NCBI RefSeq assembly: GCF_964026435.1
Contig: NZ_OZ032147.1
Location: forward strand, 496,001-560,000
Length of the DNA: 64,000 nucleotides
Reading direction: 5' to 3'
Origin: Rickettsia endosymbiont of Gonocerus acuteangulatus
Lineage (GTDB): Bacteria > Pseudomonadota > Alphaproteobacteria > Rickettsiales > Rickettsiaceae
The position numbers were made by a program, and so were the translations under genes. Below are positions 29,810 to 40,015 of the stretch, piece by piece. Position 1 is the first letter of the stretch. The number at the start of each line of letters is the position of its first letter. The notes beneath the pieces were generated by a model. The model worked only from the letters and a program-made list of their open reading frames with translations. It was not told the DNA's origin and ran no database searches.

Positions 29810-30719
29810 TGAAAATACTATAAGTAAGTAGAACAGAACCTATTTAAAATAATAAGATTTTAAATAGGTAATGATGAACAGAAAATATAGACACTTATCT
29901 CGAGAAGAGAGATATGAGATAAAAAGAATGTATGACCTAGGAGTCAGTATTAATAAGATAGCACAACATCTTACGAGGTCTAAAAGCACTATTAGTATGG
30001 AGCTAAAAAGAAATAAGGTAAAAGATAAGTATATGCCTTGTGTTGCTCAGGAAAAATATGAAAACAGGATGTATCAGCAAGAGTTATTAAAAATAGAAAA
30101 GAACCCTATGTTGTTAGATTATATTAAAAATGCTATGATTCGCAAGAAATGGTCGCCGGATGCTATAGCCGGAAAGTTAAAACTAGACAAAAATACAGCT
30201 TTGTGTATCAGTACAGAAAGTATATATAGATTTGTTTACACTTCTGCAGTAGCAGCTAAATTAAAGTTATATAGCTATTTACCTTCTAAAAGATATAAAA
30301 GGCAAGAAAGAGGGAAGAGGCGTCAAAGGATCATTATACCACAAAGGATCTCAATACATCAGCGTGATGCAATAGCTACGAAAAAGGTAGAAGTAGGGAA
30401 TTTTGAGGCAGATCTTACATTTCATAAAGGTAATCAAAGTATGAATATTGGTGCACTGGTGGATAAAAAGACAAAACTTACGCTATGTTTGATATAATGC
30501 CCATGAATTAAGGGATATTATGAAGTGCTTCACTATAAAACATTGCTGTGTAATAAGAGTTTTTAGCATATTTGCTATAACATAGCGTAAGTTTTGAAGA
30601 GTCAAAAGATTATTTTAGTGCTGAATAACTCCAAGAGAGCTACAACAGTTACCAATGGTTTTTTAAGAAAGATAAAAACTCTTCCAAATAGTGTGAGAAA
30701 GACTATTACTATGGATAAT
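29810..30719 (+). mobile_element. IS30-family copy 3, 3' end missing, MITE inside
   Basis: Intact left end TGAAAATACTATAAG. The transposase starts at 29871/29874, is cut by a MITE at 30472-30596 and ends after TATTACTATGGATAA at D239. Catalytic E272 and the right IS end are gone, replaced by an IS481 fragment. Confidence 0.9.
30472..30596 (-). mobile_element. MITE copy 4 (subfamily Y, 125 bp) in IS30 copy 3
   Basis: 16-bp ends and an AAGA duplication. A second insertion of this MITE into IS30 at an AAGA, at a different position from copy 1 (codon 200 against codon 19). Confidence 0.92.
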
Positions 30720-30720
30720 C

Positions 30721-30957
30721 TGTAGTAGTTGACATTTGATCTTACATTTAATTAAAATAATGTATTAAAAAATACAGATAAAAAATAGGAGGTCACAATG
30801 CACTTAAATCAAAAAATAATAAAGCCAAAATTAGGTTTACTTGAATTAGCTAAGAGCCTTGGTAGCATATCATCAGCATGTAAAGCAATGGGATATAGTA
30901 GAGATAGTTATTACAGATTTAAAGAACTGTATGAAACTGGTGGCGAAGAAGCATTAT
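30721..30957 (+). mobile_element. IS481-type fragment: left end and first 53 codons of the transposase
   Basis: Starts TGTAGTAGTTGACATTTGATC, a plausible IS481-type end. A good ribosome site (AGGAGG) precedes ATG at 30798. The frame [20 protein letters not shown] continues with an HTH ([20 protein letters not shown]) and stops at TAG about 30957 where foreign sequence begins. The catalytic domain is absent. Confidence 0.65.
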
Positions 30958-31007
30958 AGGCTATCGGTGACGGTAGAGGGGTTTTTGTGGAAACTCGTTC
31001 CCTTTTC

Positions 31008-32333
31008 GGCTCTGTCCAAATAAGTGTGGGAATTTCTCAAAGGTTATATAAAAATATAATATAACAAAAGGAGAAATTATATGCACCAAAAACAAAATGA
31101 AGCAATGAATCAAGCGATAGATTTATTAATAAATAATGATACAGATATATCAACATTACTTAAAGAGGATGGTTTATTAAAGCAATTAACCAAACGGCTT
31201 GTAGAGAAGGCATTGCAGTCAGAGATGAATAATCACTTAGGATATGATAAATATTGTCATACTGATAGTGATAATGTTCGTAATGGTAAGAATGTAAAGA
31301 ATCTAGTAACAAATAATGGAGTTATAGAGATTGAGGTTCCAAGGGATAGAAGTAGTACATTTGAACCTGCATTAATTCCAAAGCGTCAAAGACGTATTGA
31401 AGGATTTGATGATAAAATAATATCGTTATACGCTAAAGGAATGAGCTTATCTGATATTAAGATTCAAATGCAAGAATTGTATGGAGCTGACGTTAGCGAA
31501 AGTTTGATAAGTCAAATTACTGATGATGTAATTGAGGATGTCAAGATATGGCAAAGCCGACCATTGGATCGAGTATATGCTATAGTATTTTTTGACTGTT
31601 TAGTAGTAAAAGTACGTCAAGATAAACGAATTATCAATAAGTCTGTATATGTAGCATTAGGTATTGATTTATCTGGCAGGAAGGATATTTTAGGATTGTG
31701 GATCAGTGAAAATGAAGGAGCAAAATTTTGGCTTGGTAATTTTACTGAGATGAAGAACAGAGGTATGCAAGACATGCTTATTGCTTGCAGTGATAATTTA
31801 ACCGGTATGTCTGAGGCGATAGAGGCAGTTTTTCCGAAAACCGAACATCAATTATGTATTGTACATCAGATTAGAAATAGTTTAAAATATGTATCATATA
31901 AAGACCGAAAAGAATTAGCGGCTGATTTAAAGCCTATTTATACTGCTAGCACAGAGGAAGAAGCACATCTTGCTTTAGAATCTTTTGAAGCTAAATGGAG
32001 TAAACAGTATCCACAAATTGCTAAATCTTGGTATGTTCATTGGGAAAATTTAATGGTTTTTCTAGGATACCCTGAGGCGATAAGGAAAGTAATATACACA
32101 ACGAATAGTGTAGAATCTGTCAATAGCCAATTACGTAAGGTTACCAAGAATAAACGGGTTTTTCCAAATGATAATGCCGTTTTTAAGACCTTATATTTGG
32201 CAATTGATTATATGACCAAGAAATGGGCTATGCCGATTCCAAACTGGAACGCAGCTATGGCTCACTTTTTGATAAAATTTGAAGGTAGAATTTAAGCCCT
32301 ATGAAAAATTTACACACTTAATTAGAAAGACTC
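31008..32333 (+). mobile_element. IS256-family element (1326 bp, complete)
   Basis: Left end GGCTCTGTCCAAATAAGTG; right end is the complement of GAGTCTTTCTAATTAAGTG. It is flanked by a perfect 8-bp duplication CCCTTTTC (31000-31007, 32334-32341), the size expected for IS256. One intact transposase gene. Confidence 0.94.
31081..32295 (+). CDS. IS256-family (Mutator-type) transposase
   Basis: 404 residues, intact. Catalytic residues D172 (VFFDCLVVKVR), D238 (ACSDNLTGMSEAI) and E345 (TTNSVESVNSQLRK). The family CxxH motif is present as CIVHQIRNSLKYV. GAGAA lies about 7 bp before the ATG. With complete ends and a clean duplication this copy could be active. Confidence 0.95.
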   Translation: MHQKQNEAMNQAIDLLINNDTDISTLLKEDGLLKQLTKRLVEKALQSEMNNHLGYDKYCHTDSDNVRNGKNVKNLVTNNGVIEIEVPRDRSSTFEPALIPKRQRRIEGFDDKIISLYAKGMSLSDIKIQMQELYGADVSESLISQITDDVIEDVKIWQSRPLDRVYAIVFFDCLVVKVRQDKRIINKSVYVALGIDLSGRKDILGLWISENEGAKFWLGNFTEMKNRGMQDMLIACSDNLTGMSEAIEAVFPKTEHQLCIVHQIRNSLKYVSYKDRKELAADLKPIYTASTEEEAHLALESFEAKWSKQYPQIAKSWYVHWENLMVFLGYPEAIRKVIYTTNSVESVNSQLRKVTKNKRVFPNDNAVFKTLYLAIDYMTKKWAMPIPNWNAAMAHFLIKFEGRI

Positions 32334-32460
32334 CCCTTTTCATTTTTGTAGTTGTCACTTTATTGTTTTAATGCTATTATACTTCCCATAAAGCTCTAAC
32401 TTTTACTATTTTTTGACAGCAAGAGTTCCTCCTCCAGTCATTACGGGAACTAAATACTAG

Positions 32461-33526
32461 TGAAAATGCAAGGACTAAGTAAAACAAAATCTATAAATTT
32501 TCTGCCCAAATTTCATTGGGGGTTTTATAACCAAAAATCTTTCTTGGCATGTTATTTAAAATCTCAGCAACATTGTCAAGACCTCTTTGTGTAACGGTAG
32601 TAATATCTGTATTTTTAGGTAAAATTCTATGAATCATAGAATTCATTTTTTCCACTAATGCTTTTTGTCTAGGGCGGTATGGATCACAAAAGAAAGTTTG
32701 AAACCCAGATAGTCTATAGGCAACATGCCCCACAAACTCTTTGCCATTATCCATAGTAATAGTCTTTCTCACACTATTTGGAAGAGTTTTTATCTTTCTT
32801 AAAAAACCATTGGTAACTGTTGTAGCTCTCTTGGAGTTATTCAGCACTAAAATAATCTTTTGACTCTTTTTATCCACCAGTGCACCAATATTCATACTTT
32901 GATTACCTTTATGAAATGTAAGATCTGCCTCAAAATTCCCTACTTCTACCTTTTTCGTAGCTATTGCATCACGCTGATGTATTGAGATCCTTTGTGGTAT
33001 AATGATCCTTTGACGCCTCTTCCCTCTTTCTTGCCTTTTATATCTTTTAGAAGGTAAATAGCTATATAACTTTAATTTAGCTGCTACTGCAGAAGTGTAA
33101 ACAAATCTATATATACTTTCTGTACTGATACACAAAGCTGTATTTTTGTCTAGTTTTAACTTTCCGGCTATAGCATCCGGCGACCATTTCTTGCGAATCA
33201 TAGCATTTTTAATATAATCTAACAACATAGGGTTCTTTTCTATTTTTAATAACTCTTGCTGATACATCCTGTTTTCATATTTTTCCTGAGCAACACAAGG
33301 CATATACTTATCTTTTACCTTATTTCTTTTTAGCTCCATACTAATAGCGCTTTTAGACCTCGTAAGATGTTGTGCTATCTTATTAATACTGACTCCTAGG
33401 TCATACATTCTTTTTATCTCATATCTCTCTTCTCGAGATAAGTGTCTATATTTTCTGTTCATCATTACCTATTTAAAATCTTATTATTTTAAATAGGTTC
33501 TGTTCTACTTACTTATAGTATTTTCA
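32461..33526 (-). mobile_element. IS30-family copy 4 (1066 bp, complete)
   Basis: Ends TGAAAATGCAAGGACTAAG and the complement of TGAAAATACTATAAGTAAG, flanked by a CTAG duplication (32457-32460, 33527-33530). The 127 bp before it (32334-32460) and the 47 bp after it (33531-33577) show no recognisable gene. Confidence 0.92.
32491..33465 (-). CDS. IS30-family transposase, complete with intact DDE
   Basis: 324 residues. N-terminal HTH (HLSREERYEIKRMYDLG, INKIAQHLTRSKSAISMELK). Catalytic D181 (FEADLTFHKG), D239 (TITMDNGKEF) and E272 (ALVEKMNSMIHR), D-to-E distance 33 as in IS30. The only one of the five copies with both a full-length frame and all three catalytic residues. Confidence 0.94.
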   Translation of the reverse strand: MMNRKYRHLSREERYEIKRMYDLGVSINKIAQHLTRSKSAISMELKRNKVKDKYMPCVAQEKYENRMYQQELLKIEKNPMLLDYIKNAMIRKKWSPDAIAGKLKLDKNTALCISTESIYRFVYTSAVAAKLKLYSYLPSKRYKRQERGKRRQRIIIPQRISIHQRDAIATKKVEVGNFEADLTFHKGNQSMNIGALVDKKSQKIILVLNNSKRATTVTNGFLRKIKTLPNSVRKTITMDNGKEFVGHVAYRLSGFQTFFCDPYRPRQKALVEKMNSMIHRILPKNTDITTVTQRGLDNVAEILNNMPRKIFGYKTPNEIWAENL

Positions 33527-33577
33527 CTAGGACGTACAGTGATAGATACAAATCAAATTATAAAAAACAATACTATA

Positions 33578-34538
33578 TAGCATAAGTCATTAAGGTACTG
33601 ACAGAGCGAGAGTATCATGTTATAGTAAGCAAATATTAACAAGCATGTAAAGAGATATGGCACGAGCATATGCAATAGAACTAAGACTAAGAGTTATAAA
33701 AGCTGTAGAAGCAGGGATATGAATAAGTAAGGTAAGTAAATTATTTAATGTAAGTCGTGATACTATATATAAATGGAAAAAATTAAAAGATAAGCAAGGT
33801 ACTTTAGAAGCAGCAACTGGTTATCAGAAAGGACATAGTCATAAGATAAAAGATTCAGAATCTTTTAAAGAATTTTTTAAAGCTAATATGAATAAAACAT
33901 CAAAGGAGTTAGCAAAGCAATGGGGTAATATTGCATCTGTAACTATTTTAAGACAAATCAGAAAACTTGGCTATAGCTATAAAAAAACTCATTTTCATCC
34001 GAAAAGAGATATTAAATTAAGAAATGAATTTATAGCAAAGATACAAACCATCACAAAAGACAAATTAGTATATCTTGATGAATCTGGAATAGAGGATAAT
34101 GCTTGCAAAGAGTATGGATGGAGCATTATAGGACAAAGGTGTTATGGAGAAAAGGTGTATCAACATAAATTTAGAATAAGTATGATAGCTGGTCTTTGTA
34201 ATGGTAATCTTATTGCTCCTGTAATATTTGAAGGTAATTGTAATACAGAAGTCTTTAAAACTTATATTAGGGATGTATTAATTACAGAATTACAACCTGG
34301 GCAAACCGTTATTATGGATAACATTAATTTTCATAAAAATTCTAAAGTTAAAGAGTTAATTGAATCCGTTGGTTGTACCATATTGTATTTACCAACTTAC
34401 TCTCCTGATTTAAATCCTATAGAGCATTACTGGTTTAAGATAAAAAATGAAATTAGGAAAGTTGTAGGAGATTTTGAAACATTTTATGATGCTGTTTTTA
34501 ACACTATTAAATTGTCAGTATCTTAATGATTTATGCTA
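33578..34538 (+). mobile_element. IS630-A copy 5 (961 bp), nonsense-mutated
   Basis: Complete ends. The A run is the in-frame seven-A type, but codon 22 is TGA in place of CGA (33720-33722; GGGATATGAATA against GGGATACGAATA), so the HTH half is cut and only an internal frame from 33888 (212 residues) is open. Confidence 0.92.
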
Positions 34539-35060
34539 TACCAGAAGTTGTCAAAGAAACTCCTTGATAATATTATAGCTCATATTGAATCAGCTAAATC
34601 TCATGTGGCAAGTTATACCAATTCGGCATTGGTACTCCTTTACTGGAATGTTGGCTTATTAATTAATAACGAAATTTTATCTGGATCAAGAGCAGAATAT
34701 GGAGAACAAATTTTATCACATTTAGCAAAGGAATTAACGTTATTATATGGTAATGGATTTGATAGACCTAACCTTTCTCGTATGGTTAAATTCTCAAAAC
34801 TATATTCTAAAGAGATTTGTGTTACATTGTCACAACAATTATCTTGGTCTCATGTAATAAGACTTATAGTGATTGAAGATGAGTTAAAGAGAAACTTTTA
34901 CGCAGAGATGTGTCGATTGGAACGTTGGAGTGTAAGGGTTTTAAGACAAAAAATAGATAATATGCTTTTTGAGAGAAGTACGATTGCAAAGAAACCAGAA
35001 TCTATCATTAAGACAGAGATAGGAAAACTTCAATCTGGTGATTTAAATAATCCAGATTTA
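34539..35060 (+). pseudogene. Fragment of a DUF1016 (YhcG-type PD-(D/E)XK) nuclease gene
   Basis: An open frame of about 174 residues flanked by an IS on both sides. It reads YQKLSKKLLDNIIAHIESAK, LVLLYWNVGLLINNEIL, SRAEYGEQILSHLAKELT, GFDRPNLSRMVKFSKLY, LSQQLSWSHVIRLIVIED and MLFERSTIAKKPESII, the standard DUF1016 N-terminal domain. The C-terminal nuclease domain is missing. Neither IS flank continues the gene. It is distinct in sequence from the DUF1016 gene at 61115. Confidence 0.8.
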
Positions 35061-35920
35061 TAGCTTAATGCGATAAGGTAGTGATTTTTTAAGAGCATAG
35101 TAAACAGCATCAAAAAAGTGCTCAAAATTAGAAATAGTTTTTCTTATTTCATTCTTGATTTTAAACCAGTAATGCTCAATAGGATTTAAGTCAGGAGAGT
35201 AAATTGGTAAAAATAAAATACTGCAACCAACAGATTCAATTAACGTTTTCACTTTTGTACTTTTATGAAAATTAATATTATCCATTACTACTATCTGACC
35301 AGCCTTTAATTCCTTGATCAATATCTCTTGTACATAAGTTTCAAAAATGTCCTTATTACATGTCCCATCAAATATTATTGGGGCAATAATATCTTTGACA
35401 CACAGCCCAGCAATCATACTAATCCGTGATTTATGTTGATATAGCTTAATGCGATAAGGTAGTGACTTATAGTATGAGTTGGATTATACTAAATGAAAAA
35501 CTTATGGCAAAGGCATATTCATACGATTTAAGAATACGAGTAAAAAAAGTTTAACAGATGGTAAAACAATAAAAGAGACTTCAGAGATATACTCTATTAG
35601 TAGGAAGACTATAATAGAGTGGAAAAAATTAAAGAAACAAACTGGGGATGTCAAAACAAAAAGTGGTTATCATACAGGACATCGTAGAATAATAAGAGAC
35701 ATAGAGGGATTTAAAAAATTTATAGAATTAAATTTTGATAAAACCACCATGGAGCTAGCTAATAACTGGAGTCAAAAAGTATCTGCAAGTACGATATCAA
35801 GATTGCTTAATAAATTAGGTTATAGTTATAAAAAAAACTTTTCTTCATCCCAAAAGGGATATTGGTCTAAGGAATGAGTTTATATTGAAACTAAAAACTA
35901 TAGATAAACAAGATTTAGTA

Positions 35921-37033
35921 CAAAACTTACGCTATGAGTAAAAAAGTGATAAATTATTGTAAAAATAATTAAACATGTCAAAGAGGATAAAGTTGCAAGC
36001 AATACCAATTAATAGGACAGATTATTGTCAATTTTTAATAGTTAGCCAAAAGAATTATAGTTTAACCTACTACGCTGAACATGCAAAGAAATGTAGTCAT
36101 GATGTTATTAATAGATTTTTAAGGAATGAAAAATATACACCTTCTTTGTTATGGGAACACATCAAGAATGATGTTATTTTTTCATCTAATGGATATACAA
36201 TATTTGATGATACGGTTTTAAATAAAAGGAATACGAAGCAAATAGAAATTGCAAGATCGCAGTACAGTGGAGCTACAGGTAGAGTTACTAAAGGTATAGG
36301 AGTAGTGAGTCTGGTATATTATAACCCTGATATTAATAAGTTTTGGGTAATAGATTATCGAATTTTTGCACCTGATCATGATGGAGCAACAAAACTAGAA
36401 CACCTATTAAACATGTTAAATAATGCTGTTTATAGCAAGAAGATTCCTTTTCAAACAGTACTTTTTGACACATGGTATTCTACACACAAAATTATGCAAC
36501 ATGTTGACTCTCTGGGGAAATATTATTATGCCCCTATTAAAGCCAATAGAAACGTTAGTAGTAAAACGCACGATTCTAAACCTTATAAAGCTGTAAAAGA
36601 GTTGACATTTTCAGATGAAGAGATCAGGCATGGAGTAGAGATTCATATAAAAGGCTTTGCTAAAAATAAGCATGTTAATTTGTTTAAATTTACTGTTTCT
36701 ACCAACAGAGTTGAGTATGTTGTTACCAATAACAAAACTCACAAATCTTCTAAAGCTGCACAAGATGAGTGTGGCTTTCGATGGGTAATTGAGAGCATGC
36801 ACAGAGAAATTAAGCAACTTACTGGGATAGAACGTTGTCAATGCAGGAAACAGCGTATTCAACGTAATCATATTAGTTGGGCATTTTTAGTTTGGGCATT
36901 TCTCAAAAGGACTGCAAATACAATCGGTAAAACGGTTTACCAAATAAAGTTAGGGCTTTTAGATGACTATATGCAACAACAGCTGCGTTCTCCATCTTTA
37001 CGATATTTAGAACCAAACATAGCGTAAGTTTTG
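35921..37033 (+). mobile_element. IS4/IS701-like element, copy 3 (1113 bp)
   Basis: Perfect 16-bp ends and an AGTA duplication (35917-35920, 37034-37037). Three bases longer than the other copies because of one extra AGT codon. Confidence 0.94.
35975..37027 (+). CDS. DDE transposase, IS4/IS701 superfamily
   Basis: 350 residues, intact; like the gene at 26425-27474 except for an added Ser (NVSSKTH against NVSKTH). All catalytic blocks are present (FDDTVLNK, VLFDTWYST, WVIESMHRE). Confidence 0.9.
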   Translation: MSKRIKLQAIPINRTDYCQFLIVSQKNYSLTYYAEHAKKCSHDVINRFLRNEKYTPSLLWEHIKNDVIFSSNGYTIFDDTVLNKRNTKQIEIARSQYSGATGRVTKGIGVVSLVYYNPDINKFWVIDYRIFAPDHDGATKLEHLLNMLNNAVYSKKIPFQTVLFDTWYSTHKIMQHVDSLGKYYYAPIKANRNVSSKTHDSKPYKAVKELTFSDEEIRHGVEIHIKGFAKNKHVNLFKFTVSTNRVEYVVTNNKTHKSSKAAQDECGFRWVIESMHREIKQLTGIERCQCRKQRIQRNHISWAFLVWAFLKRTANTIGKTVYQIKLGLLDDYMQQQLRSPSLRYLEPNIA

Positions 37034-38072
37034 AGTATTTATCGATGAGTCTGGGATAGAAGATAATAGCTGTAGAGAACACGGGTGGAGCATTATCGGT
37101 CAAAGATGTTATGGTGAAAAGGTCTATCAACATAAATCACGGATTAGTATGATTGCTGGGCTGTGTGTCAAAGATATTATTGCCCCAATAATATTTGATG
37201 GGACATGTAATAAGGACATTTTTGAAACTTATGTACAAGAGATATTGATCAAGGAATTAAAGGCTGGTCAGATAGTAGTAATGGATAATATTAATTTTCA
37301 TAAAAGTACAAAAGTGAAAACGTTAATTGAATCTGTTGGTTGCAGTATTTTATTTTTACCAACTTACTCTCCTGACTTAAATCCTATTGAGCATTACTGG
37401 TTTAAAATCAAGAATGAAATAAGAAAAACTATTTCTAATTTTGAGCACTTTTTTGATGCTGTTTACTATGCTCTTAAAAAATCACTACCTTATCGCATTA
37501 AGCTATAGACCTTTTCACCATAACATCTTTGACCGATAATGCTCCACCCGTGTTCTCTACAGCTATTATCTTCTATCCCAGACTCATCGATAAATACTAA
37601 ATCTTGTTTATCTATAGTTTTTAGTTTCAATATAAACTCATTCCTTAGACCAATATCCCTTTTGGGATGAAGAAAAGTTTTTTTTATAACTATAACCTAA
37701 TTTATTAAGCAATCTTGATATCGTACTTGCAGATACTTTTTGACTCCAGTTATTAGCTAGCTCCATGGTGGTTTTATCAAAATTTAATTCTATAAATTTT
37801 TTAAATCCCTCTATGTCTCTTATTATTCTACGATGTCCTGTATGATAACCACTTTTTGCTTTGACATCCCCAGTTTGTTTCTTTAATTTTTTCCACTCTA
37901 TTATAGTCTTCCTACTAATAGAGTATATCTCTGAAGTCTCTTTTATTGTTTTACCATCTGTTAAACTTTTTATTACTCGTATTCTTAAATCGTATGAATA
38001 TGCCTTTGCCATAAGTTTTTCATAGTATAATCCAACTCATACTATAAGTCACTACCTTATCGCATTAAGCTA

Positions 38073-39090
38073 TATGAACAAAAATTTTTTACTTTTGATG
38101 ATCTTAAAGATTTAAATATAGAAGAGATACAATTATTAACTTCACATACCTCAATAGAGGGTTATGAAAATAAATATTTTACTTTTAATGATTTTAAAGG
38201 TTTAAATGTAAAGAAAAAGAGGCTCTTAGAGGTGATGAAGCTGTAAATGGTTATTCTAAGGGATATTTCATATTTGATGAACTTAAAAATTTAGATACAG
38301 ATTTAATAAAAATGCTTGTAAGTGATAAGGCTAAATCTGGATATCAAGATAAATATTTTACGTTTGATGATCTAAAAAATTTAGATATAGATTTAATAAA
38401 AGTACTAACAACGGATAGAAATAATTTTATTAACGTAGGATATGAGAAACAATTTTTTACGTTCAAAACTTACGCTATGTTATAGCAAATATGCTAAAAA
38501 CCCTTACTACAAAGCTATGTTTTTACAGTGCATCACTTTATAATATCCTTTAATTTATAGGAATTATATCAAACATAGCGTAAGTTTTGACGTTTAATGA
38601 TCTTAAAGTTTTAAGTTCGGATAAGTTAAAAATAGCAGTTTTACCAAATATAATTGATTGTTATCAACTTAATTTTTTTAAATTTAAAGATTTTGCCGAA
38701 TTAGACGTAGAAAAAATGCAAGCTATTTATGATAATATACGTGGATGTCAGAGAGTCCTTAGAGAAGAGCATTGTACGTTTAACGATCTTAAAAATGTAG
38801 ATGTAAACAAAATAAAAGCTTTGACAGAAAGTATAACAATTATAGGTTATAAAAGCAAATATTTTACATTCAACGACTTAAAGGATTTGAGCGTAGAAAA
38901 AATACAAACCTTAACAAGTAAAGAAGCTTGGATTAAATATAAACGTAAAGATTTAAAATTCGAAGATTTTAAAGCAAGTTTAGAAATAGCTTATGATCAT
39001 AAAACGGAAATTTCTGAAGTTTCTTCTTTTACTGATTTGGTTGTTAATAATCATGAAGAGAATGTAGATATAATTGGAAGAGATTTATAG
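38073..39090 (+). pseudogene. Uncharacterised protein of about 30-residue tandem repeats (FTFxDLKxL type)
   Basis: The remaining part encodes about nine repeats of the form Y-x3-[YF]-F-T-F-[ND]-D-L-K-x-L-[DN]-x3-I-x2-L followed by a variable stretch ending in G. Examples are YENKYFTFNDFKGLN, YQDKYFTFDDLKNLD and YKSKYFTFNDLKDLS. The 5' end is cut by IS630-B copy 2. A frameshift lies near 38205 (NVKKK against EKEALRGD). A MITE sits at 38464-38589. The C-terminus (DLVVNNHEENVDIIGRDL) is intact. No domain family is recognised. The repeats look helical and may form a solenoid. Confidence 0.65.
38464..38589 (+). mobile_element. MITE copy 5 (subfamily X, 126 bp)
   Basis: 16-bp ends; flanked by ACGTT on both sides (5 bp, one more than other copies). 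Splits the FTFxDLK repeat gene within an FTF motif. Confidence 0.9.
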
Positions 39091-39181
39091 TTTATTGTTC
39101 AATGTCATTGCGAGGAGATGCAGAGCAAAGGACGGAGGTAATCTCATCAAACATTCTGAGATTGCTTCATCGATTTTTTAA

Positions 39182-39316
39182 GAGTCTTTCTAATTAAGTG
39201 TGTAAATTTTTCATAGGGCTTAAATTCTACCTTCAAATTTTATCAAAAAGTGAGCCATAGCTGCGTTCCAGTTTGGAATCGGCATAGCCCATTTCTTGGT
39301 CATATAATCAATTGCT
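39182..39316 (-). mobile_element. IS256 copy 2, 135-bp terminal fragment
   Basis: Starts with the right IS end GAGTCTTTCTAATTAAGTG and covers the last transposase codons (complement of MAMPIPNW... to FEGRI). It stops at CAATTGC, where IS21-C copy 2 begins. The preceding TGTCATTGCGAGGAGATGC...GAGATTGCTTCATCG (39103-39181) is half of a palindromic element whose other arm is missing. Confidence 0.88.
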
Positions 39317-40015
39317 GTCATTGCTAAAATAAAAGGGACCAGTAAATTGCACGAAAAAGGGACCAGAGAAGTTGGTGTGACCTAATAAGGTTAATGTGCA
39401 ATATTCACTAGATAATTAAGCAAGTAAATATCTAGTGATACAATGATAAGAATAAATATGTATACAACAATTATCACCCTTTATAAACAAGGCAATAGTC
39501 AAAGGAATATTGCCAAACTAACAAGAACAGACCGCAAAACAGTACGAAAAATAATAAACCGCTATGTAGAGGCTGGTACAGAATCCCCAGCAATCTATGA
39601 ACGATCTTCAGTTTTGGATTTTTGGCACGAAAAAATAATTGAGTTATTAGAAAAAAATCTGAGTTACATAAGAATTTTTGAGGAGTTAAAAAATCAAGGT
39701 TATACAAGCAGTTATACTTCTTTGACCCGTTATATCAAAAAATATAAAATTAAGGATAACAGTTGCATTCGTTTTCATACTTTAGCAGGAGAGGAAGCAC
39801 AAGTAGATTTTGGTGACATAGGCTTACAGTATAATTCTAAAGGGCGTAGAGTTAAAGCATATGTATTTAATATGCGTTTAAGCTATAGTGTCATTGCTAA
39901 AATAAAAGGGACCAGTAAATTGCACGAAAAAGGGACCAGAGAAGTTGGTGTGACCTAATAAGGTTAATGTGCAATATTCACTAGATAATTAAGCAAGTAA
40001 ATATCTAGTGATACA

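Larger units (their letters stand above)
35442..37505 (+). mobile_element. IS630-B copy 3, inserted in copy 2 and carrying IS701-like copy 3
   Basis: Complete ends with TA duplication. The HTH half has lost one base near 35540 (GTAAAAAAAG against GTAATAAAAAG elsewhere). The DDE half is interrupted by the IS701-like element at 35921-37033, which duplicated AGTA. The rest of the DDE half continues at 37038 to 37497. Confidence 0.9.
35061..38072 (-). mobile_element. IS630-B copy 2, split by IS630-B copy 3
   Basis: Two blocks, 35061-35441 and 37508-38072, make one element once copy 3 and its TA duplication are removed. Transposase on the minus strand: HTH half at 38012-37638 and DDE half in the left block (LPIYSPDLNP, Thr to Ile). 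The left flank is DUF1016 and the right flank an unrelated repeat gene, so the outer flanks do not match and a recombination must have passed through this copy. Confidence 0.88.

Noticed and set aside
32334-32460. Short minus-strand frame ending in a Gly-rich segment (VPVMTGGGTLAVKK)
   Set aside because: A stop precedes it, and the sequence beyond the IS30 copy does not continue it in frame, so no gene can be supported.
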